Part shown: piece by piece, positions 58,937 to 64,000 of the stretch
How the letters are laid out: each line of letters opens with the position of its first letter
Position numbering within the stretch: position 1 is the stretch's first letter
The notes under the pieces: generated by a model
The model's input: only the letters and a program-made list of their open reading frames with translations
The model's database searches: none
Told to the model about the DNA's origin: nothing
Made by a program: the position numbers and the translations under genes
Assembly: GCA_038503035.1 (NCBI GenBank)
Contig: JAVSML010024588.1
Coordinates: 62,001 to 126,000 of the forward strand
Reading direction: 5' to 3'
DNA from: Crocodylus rhombifer
Lineage: Eukaryota > Chordata > Crocodylia > Crocodylidae
Length of the DNA: 64,000 nt

Positions 58937-59093
58937 TTTTTAGACCCCTGGATATCCAGGGGTCTAATTTTCTCCCCACACTGCAAAGTTGCAGCATGGG
59001 GAACATTTTTTCATTCCCGCACATGCCTGTTGCTCTGCCTCAAAGGGGTTTGAAGCTAGGCAACAGGTATGTGTGCACTCATCTGGACACACC
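58937..59093 (-). repeat. Right terminal inverted repeat of the 2.9-kb element
   Basis: Inverted copy of 56201-56355. The inner 58940-58965 also contains a short local palindrome (GACCCCTGGATATCCAGGGGTC) that is absent in perfect form from the left copy, where two positions have changed. Confidence 0.85.
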
Positions 59094-60223
59094 AAATGTG
59101 TTTTGTGCTGCACCCATTCTATATCCCTGTATAAATAAACTGTAAACCCAGAAAACATGTATTGATGGAATTCTTAGAGATGGATGACTTTAGGTCCTGA
59201 GGGGCTTGAATGTTGAGTAGTCATCCTCTAGAAAGCTGTTTGGACTCTGTTTTCATGAAGTACGAGAAGACAAAGTCTGTGCCCAAGAAATGTGTCAGTG
59301 AGAACATTGCCACAGCAAGTCTACTTTGGCTAGAGAAATTTAAATGAAACATGCCTGTTTTAAAATAATATAATTTTAAATACTTGAAGACTAAGTACAG
59401 TGGTGTCATTGTCAGTTAACATGTCTGATTCTCAGATTTGCTTGTGTGTTGCTCCTACACCCATGCCATATCACTGAGGAAGAGTCTTTTTAGCTGTGTT
59501 GTTCAAGCTGTTTATTTGAACATGAAGATGCTGAAATAATCCAGTAAGACCTGCCATCACTGAATTCCTTTGTTAAGTGAATTCCTGAATTTACTGAATT
59601 ATTTTGTCTTTGCCACCATATTTTTTTTTAAATTATGTGTCAGCGTAGTCTTTTAAGTTCATATTTAAATATCTATAATACCGGTTTGATTGCTGTATTG
59701 CATCTTTTGTTGAAAATTTAATTTTTAACAAATTCCAAAGCATATGGTTTAGACTTTTTAAAATGCAGCTAAATCATATTTAATTTATCTGGAAAAGGTG
59801 CATCTGTAGCACTAGAACTATATCCTGGACAAATGTTGAGTTTTATCTGTCCACTGAAATGCTACTTTCCACCTCCACAAAAGAAAAAAAGAAAAGAAAG
59901 ATTAAAAGCATAAAAAGTTACAAGAATTTTACAGATCTGAAATTGTTTATTCTCCTTTTTGTTCTTCAGAAGAGCTCTTTTCCCTACTTAAACCTAAACT
60001 GTCCTGTATATCATCTGAATATCATTTCAAACTAAAAACATGAAAATCTGCATAATCAGTATTTGTCCAACATTCTTGTCAAAAAACAATTAATCTAGCA
60101 TAATATTAGACTCTTCTTTCCCAACCTCCATTTCACACTTCCTCCCATTTTTCACAAGCATGAAAAGAAAATAAATAAGTAAAAAAGAGAGCTAAGAAAT
60201 CCATAAGGGATAATATAATAGAG
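59094..60223. other. AT-rich DNA, no feature
   Basis: Nothing recognised. Confidence 0.45.
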
Positions 60224-60438
60224 CAGCCAACAACCTTTTAAGGCTGTGAGTTGGAATATCACAATTCAAGTTAGAGGCAGACAGACTTGCAAGGCACTAG
60301 GACCTTGCTGCTGTCCCTGCTACTTTTCCCCATGGCAGGCAGGGAAAAGCAACTGCTACTGGATGCCTACATTTTCAGGCCAGATCCAATGGCTCTGTAG
60401 GCTGGATCCAGCCTATTGGATGTAGGCGCTGACCCTTG
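60224..60438 (+). mobile_element. Candidate hAT-type non-autonomous element, 215 bp
   Basis: The left end CAGCCAACAACCTTTTAAGGC and right end GTAGGCGCTGACCCTTG resemble the CAG...CTG-type termini of the elements at 35951 and 50116. Nearby 8-mers TAATAGAG and TACTATAG agree at six of eight, but with a one-base offset at the right boundary, so the duplication is uncertain. Confidence 0.45.
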
Positions 60439-61757
60439 ATACTATAGTTTTGGGGTCTTGGTTAACATGGACCTTTTCTCTGACCACCCCTTCTGAATTG
60501 TCCACCAATAAATCCATTCCATATTAGCTAGTAAAATACATGTGTCTTCTGTTGTTTTCATTTTTTGTATTAGTCATATAATATAGCTTTTTGTGAACTT
60601 CCATGAAGGAAACACCATATGATCTTCTGATATCTCCAAAGACTATGCAGGCTCACTATTATAGCATAATTAAATTTTAACTATGAACGTATAATTAAAT
60701 ACTACTAGCAGACAAAAACACATTTTTTTTCTGTTTATGTCTCCACTAAATTCTTATCCAGATTACACTATATTCTAGTCCAGAACAATGTTATTAATTT
60801 TGATGACATTAAATAAGTTTTAGACAAACATCAGAATTTGTCTTTTTAAACATGTTGAAAGTTTAAGAAGCTTCAAGTTATGTTAAGCCTTTTTCTCTTG
60901 TTCACATGATTTATGGAAGATGTGACAATATTTTTACATTACTAGCTAAGAACTTTTCAAAACATATCCCTATATGTTCCCAAGAGACTGTAAAGCTCTT
61001 TCCTCCTTATTGCCCGCATTCATTTGTAGAACTATGATGAATTCATGTATAAATAGGTGAATCTAGCTAGCTGTTTGTGAATGCATTTATTTTTATTTTT
61101 AAATGCAGGCAACCATAATTATATGGAGAAATATAGCTGTTCAGTAGCATTAAGAGGTTTTGTATGTTGACCCCAAGGCCTTCAGTTTTAAAAAGTTGGC
61201 CCTTAGACTGGAGGAGAAAAGTTCATTTTTGATCAATATCAAAGCGTGTTGTGTGAGTGTGATCAATACCATGTCTCAGCTAGGGAGATGCTGTATGCCA
61301 AGAGGTTATGTGAATGCTAAGGAAGGTATGATGTCAAAAAATGGAGTGGCTACCACAGCAGAGTGGGCTAACCGCAGAGTGAAGTGTGCATTTGAAATAA
61401 CATGCAGTTTGCTTTTAAATCCATCCTGGTTAAAATCATAATGATAGTTCCGAGAAACAAGCTACTGTTTTCTCAATGTTTTCTTCACAGATTTTAACAC
61501 AGAATAGAACAAAAATATGTTTTTTTTCATTTTAAACCAAATAATTTCAATATTTAATAGTGTAGTGTTTCACCAATAAGAGGTGTTGATTATAACAATG
61601 TAAGTACTGAGCCTTTAAGAGCACAGGAGTTACATTCTCCATCAAAGATGCTAGAAAAAAATGGTATTTGTTATTCTGGGACCAGAAAACATCTCTATTT
61701 TCTCTGAAGCTATAAGTGCTATGGCAGTATATAAACAGGAACAGTTAGAGGAAAATT
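60439..61757. other. AT-rich DNA; 93-codon frame at 61160-61441 without motif
   Basis: Mostly AT-rich. The frame at 61160-61441 lies in a more balanced patch and has no recognised domain; a chance frame or a conserved element are both possible. I do not call it a gene. Confidence 0.35.
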
Positions 61758-61765
61758 CTCTATTT

Positions 61766-62443
61766 TAGGGCTGTTCAACCTCTGCCCCATGAGGCAAATG
61801 CAGCCCATGGAGCCATAGGTATCCAGCCTGCAGGGCTTCCTACAGACTGGGAAATTTGGCAACAGGGGAGAAGTGGGAATAAATACAGCAACCCTCCCCT
61901 ACTACCAAATTCCTTAACCTCAAGCCTTGTGCAAAAGATTGGGGCCAGGTCATGCCCCCTCCTACCACCACTGTGGCTGGATGAGTCTGGGCCATGCCCC
62001 ATTTTCCCGATGGAACTGGTTTAGTGTTGGTTCAAGCTTCCTTCCCCCTCCCCTGCAGGGCCAGGTCAAGCCTTCTTCACCCATGGGGCTGGATTCAGGT
62101 GGGACCATGACCCCTTTCCCCTGCTGGGTTGGGCCACATCCCCTTCCCCCTCACAGGGCTGTGTTTGGACTGGGCCATGTCCCCTTCCTCATTCCAGGCT
62201 AAGCCACACTCTCTTTCCCCCATGGGGTCAGGTTGGGCCTGGCCCATGCTGCCTTCCTCCCCTATACTGTGCGGCCAGGTTGGAGCCAGGATGTCCCCTG
62301 CTTCCTTCTGCATAGCTGGATGGGGCCTGCCACTACTGCCTCATACCTGATCCAGACCACCAACCAGATTTGGCCTACAGATGGCCTGAGAACTGCCCAT
62401 CCGCTCTCCCCTCCCCCCCCCGCCAACAAATTGATTACCACTG
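61766..62443 (+). mobile_element. hAT-type non-autonomous element, 678 bp, perfect TSD
   Basis: The left end TAGGGCTGTTCAACC and right end TTGATTACCACTG are hAT-like (CAG in most relatives; the first C is a T here). Both flanks are CTCTATTT (61758-61765 and 62444-62451), a perfect 8-bp duplication. The centre is CCCC/TTCC-rich and creates false frames on both strands. No transposase frame. Confidence 0.82.
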
Positions 62444-62451
62444 CTCTATTT

Positions 62452-63060
62452 TATAGGATGATATTGAAGTCAAGTGGCTCCATACAGTGATAAGTAGCTC
62501 TTCATCCCTTCTTTTGACCTTTGATAAAAAAAATAATACATTCCTTCAGTCTACCTCCCTTCCCTTTTACTTCTGCAGGAGGCAGAGATGGCCAGATCTT
62601 ATCAACTCATTTTCTTTTCCTAGGAAAGATGTCATGGTATTTACCACAGGTTTTTTTATTCAGTTCACCAAGCCTTCCTTGTCCCAGAGAATGGGAAAGT
62701 TTGTTTGATCCATGATGTACCTCTTTCCCCAAGAACCAGGAAAAAAAAGCAGGGCACAAATTAAAAATTAAAACTTCACACAAGGCCTTGAAGAAAAATG
62801 GTTTGCTCAGAAGCCATAGTGTAACCTTACGGTATGGGTCCAAATAACATTTTCAAATGCAGACTTATAACCTTGGATATTATTGGTAAACATATAGTTC
62901 ATTAAATCTACTGATAGTACATGAAATAAAATATAGTGCTGCTCGGAAAAAAAATATTGCACCCACTCGACATTTTCTATTCTGTAGAATAGCAAGCCAT
63001 GAGGTCATACTAGTTTGTGATTATCCTGGCAGGGATGAAAAAAGGGAAAGAGCATGCTAA
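62452..63060. other. AT-rich DNA, no feature
   Basis: Nothing recognised. Confidence 0.4.
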
Positions 63061-63655
63061 TAAATTTCATAGAAGTTAGGGCTGGAAAGGACCTCAGAAG
63101 ATCATCGAGTCCAGCCCCCTGCCCCAGGGGCAGGAAATCAGCAGGGATCATAGGATCCCAGCAAGATAAACATCCAGATGTCTTTTGAAGGTGTTCAGAG
63201 TAGGTGCTTGAACCACCTCCGGCAGCAATCTATTCCAAACCTTGAGGGGGTTGGGCAGCAAAGAAATTCTTCCTTATGTCCAGCCTGAAATGGTCATGGA
63301 GGAGTTTGTGACCTTGTCATCCCTTGGGGTGCTCTGGTGAACAGACGTTCCCCCAGATCCTGGTAAGCACCTCAGATAAAATTATAGGTGGCCACCAAAT
63401 CACCCCTGAGCCTGCACTTTTCCAAGCTGAAGAGTCCCATGGTTCTCAGCCTCTCTTCATAAGGTCTGTTTTCCTAACCTCTGATCATGCACGTGACTCT
63501 CCTCTGCAACCTCTCAAACTGCTCTGTATCCTTTTTGAATTGTGGACTTAGTACTCCAGCTGCAGCCTCACCAAGGCCAAGTACAATGGGAGAATGATGT
63601 TTTGGGATTTGCTTGAGAAACATTTGTGGATGCAAGCCAATGTTTTGCTTGTTTT
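63061..63655 (-). mobile_element. CR1 LINE 3' fragment, antisense (copy H)
   Basis: The plus strand starts TTTCATAGAAGTTAGGGCTGG, the reverse of a CR1 tail, close to copy C. The 3' UTR hairpin is at 63141-63162. It continues antisense into ORF2 (the words TCTCAGCCTCTCTTCATAAGG and CCTTTTTGAATTGTG). It stops at 63655, where an LTR-like sequence begins; the missing CR1 part may lie beyond the window. Confidence 0.88.
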
Positions 63656-64000
63656 TGTAACAGGCTTACCTTTCAGAGCTTGGGTTGAGTCCCAGGCTTG
63701 AGATCGTGCTTTTTTGATTTGTGAAGCCCATTCACCAATGAGAAGGCAGCAAGAGAAATAACATCATGCCCCTTTTCTGAGCGGAGGGGGAGAAGAGCTC
63801 TCCTAGACCTGACTGAAGGCTGCAAACTGTCAGGTCTGGAAGACTTCAGGGACGGAGCCCTGGAGCATATAAAAGGAGCTGTCCAGCACAAGGGGAGATG
63901 CATCAAGGACTGAGGAGAGGGAAGAGCGGGGTTTAGAAGAGCTGAAGACAGCTGCTTAGCAGGGCAAAGCAGTAGCCCAGGAAGAGCCCTCAAAGACTTC
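63656..64000 (+). mobile_element. LTR-like sequence, 5' part, continues past the window
   Basis: It begins TGTAACAGGCTTACC, directly after CR1 text, and contains a CCAAT box (63735-63739) and a strong TATA box (63868-63876, TATAAAAGG) in U3 order, followed by purine-rich leader-like sequence. TGTAAC starts are common among vertebrate gypsy LTRs; the family is not assigned. The right end and any duplication lie outside the window, so this stays a candidate. Confidence 0.5.
63868..63876 (+). promoter_or_regulatory. TATA box (TATAAAAGG)
   Basis: A consensus TATA box 129 bp downstream of a CCAAT box (63735-63739). It would start transcripts near 63900, reading rightwards. It belongs to the LTR-like sequence, and no host gene is seen downstream within the window. 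Confidence 0.55.

Larger units (their letters stand above)
56201..59093 (+). mobile_element. 2.9-kb GC-rich element with long inverted termini
   Basis: The left terminus (GGTGCATCCAGATGAGC) and its inverted partner at the right (GCACTCATCTGGACACACC) match strongly over roughly 155 bp (56201-56355 with 58937-59093) and more loosely to about 240 bp. The body is GC-rich, with no transposase, polymerase or gag-like text; overlapping frames on both strands come from composition. It contains the 20-bp minisatellite (57310-57490) and a 600-bp inverted repeat (58011-58610). The flanking bases (CCTCTATA and AAATGTGT) do not match, so the target duplication is lost or absent. It is likely a non-autonomous element moved in trans, and it could also be a foldback element. 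The age and superfamily are unknown. Confidence 0.7.

Noticed and set aside
61160..61441. 93-codon frame as a small gene
   Set aside because: No motif, no promoter or splice context; frames of this length occur by chance in 64 kb.
1..64000. Host gene exons, tRNA, rRNA or miRNA genes
   Set aside because: No host protein domain, tRNA cloverleaf or rRNA text was recognised on either strand; short exons cannot be excluded by eye.

Overview
This window is vertebrate nuclear DNA with no protein-coding host gene that I can recognise. It is mostly AT-rich, gene-desert or intron-like sequence packed with transposable-element remains. The best guess for the organism is a crocodilian (alligator-like), or at least a non-mammalian amniote. 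The reasons are: at least eight CR1 LINE pieces whose 3' ends read like the reptile/bird type; several hAT-type elements with 8-bp target-site duplications; gypsy/ERV-like solo LTRs; MIR-like SINE tails; and no Alu, L1 or B1/B2. The species call is inference; 'amniote with active CR1 history' is much firmer. A 10-base N run at 38874-38883 is an assembly gap.

Layout. 1-10 kb: AT-rich DNA with a solo LTR (1241-2100, perfect 6-bp duplication), an antisense CR1 (2690-3515), a 0.93-kb inverted-repeat element (3640-4572), a pyrimidine-rich block, a hairpin repeat (6187-6345) and a second solo LTR (8527-9601). 11.4-13.9 kb: the longest CR1, with endonuclease and reverse-transcriptase remains. 14-22 kb: mostly featureless AT-rich DNA with small GC-rich insertions. 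22.1-23.9 kb: an antisense and a sense CR1 arranged head to head. 24-38.6 kb: the quietest part, with one (GTAT)n microsatellite and small DNA-transposon relics. 38.6-42.9 kb: an antisense CR1 carrying the gap, then a sense CR1 interrupted by a hairpin-rich 484-bp element, a MIR-like tail and a 1.1-kb GC-cored element. 44.9-47.4 kb: a non-CR1 LINE with a CR1 nested in its C-terminal zinc finger. 49.6-55.6 kb: a cluster of hAT-type non-autonomous elements. 56.2-59.1 kb: a 2.9-kb GC-rich element with inverted termini of about 155-240 bp, holding a 20-bp minisatellite and a 128-bp-armed inverted repeat. 60-64 kb: more hAT relics, an antisense CR1, and the start of an LTR-like sequence with CCAAT and TATA boxes that runs off the window.

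No genes here act together. The coding traces are all retrotransposon ORFs carrying stops and frameshifts. The most unusual structures are the GC-cored inverted-repeat elements (39.9, 41.3, 49.6 and 56.2 kb), which share a GTGCATC(T/C)A-type terminus and contain nested palindromes. A covarying hairpin near the 3' end of several CR1 copies is the other notable signal. Unrecognised short host exons or conserved enhancers cannot be excluded by reading alone.
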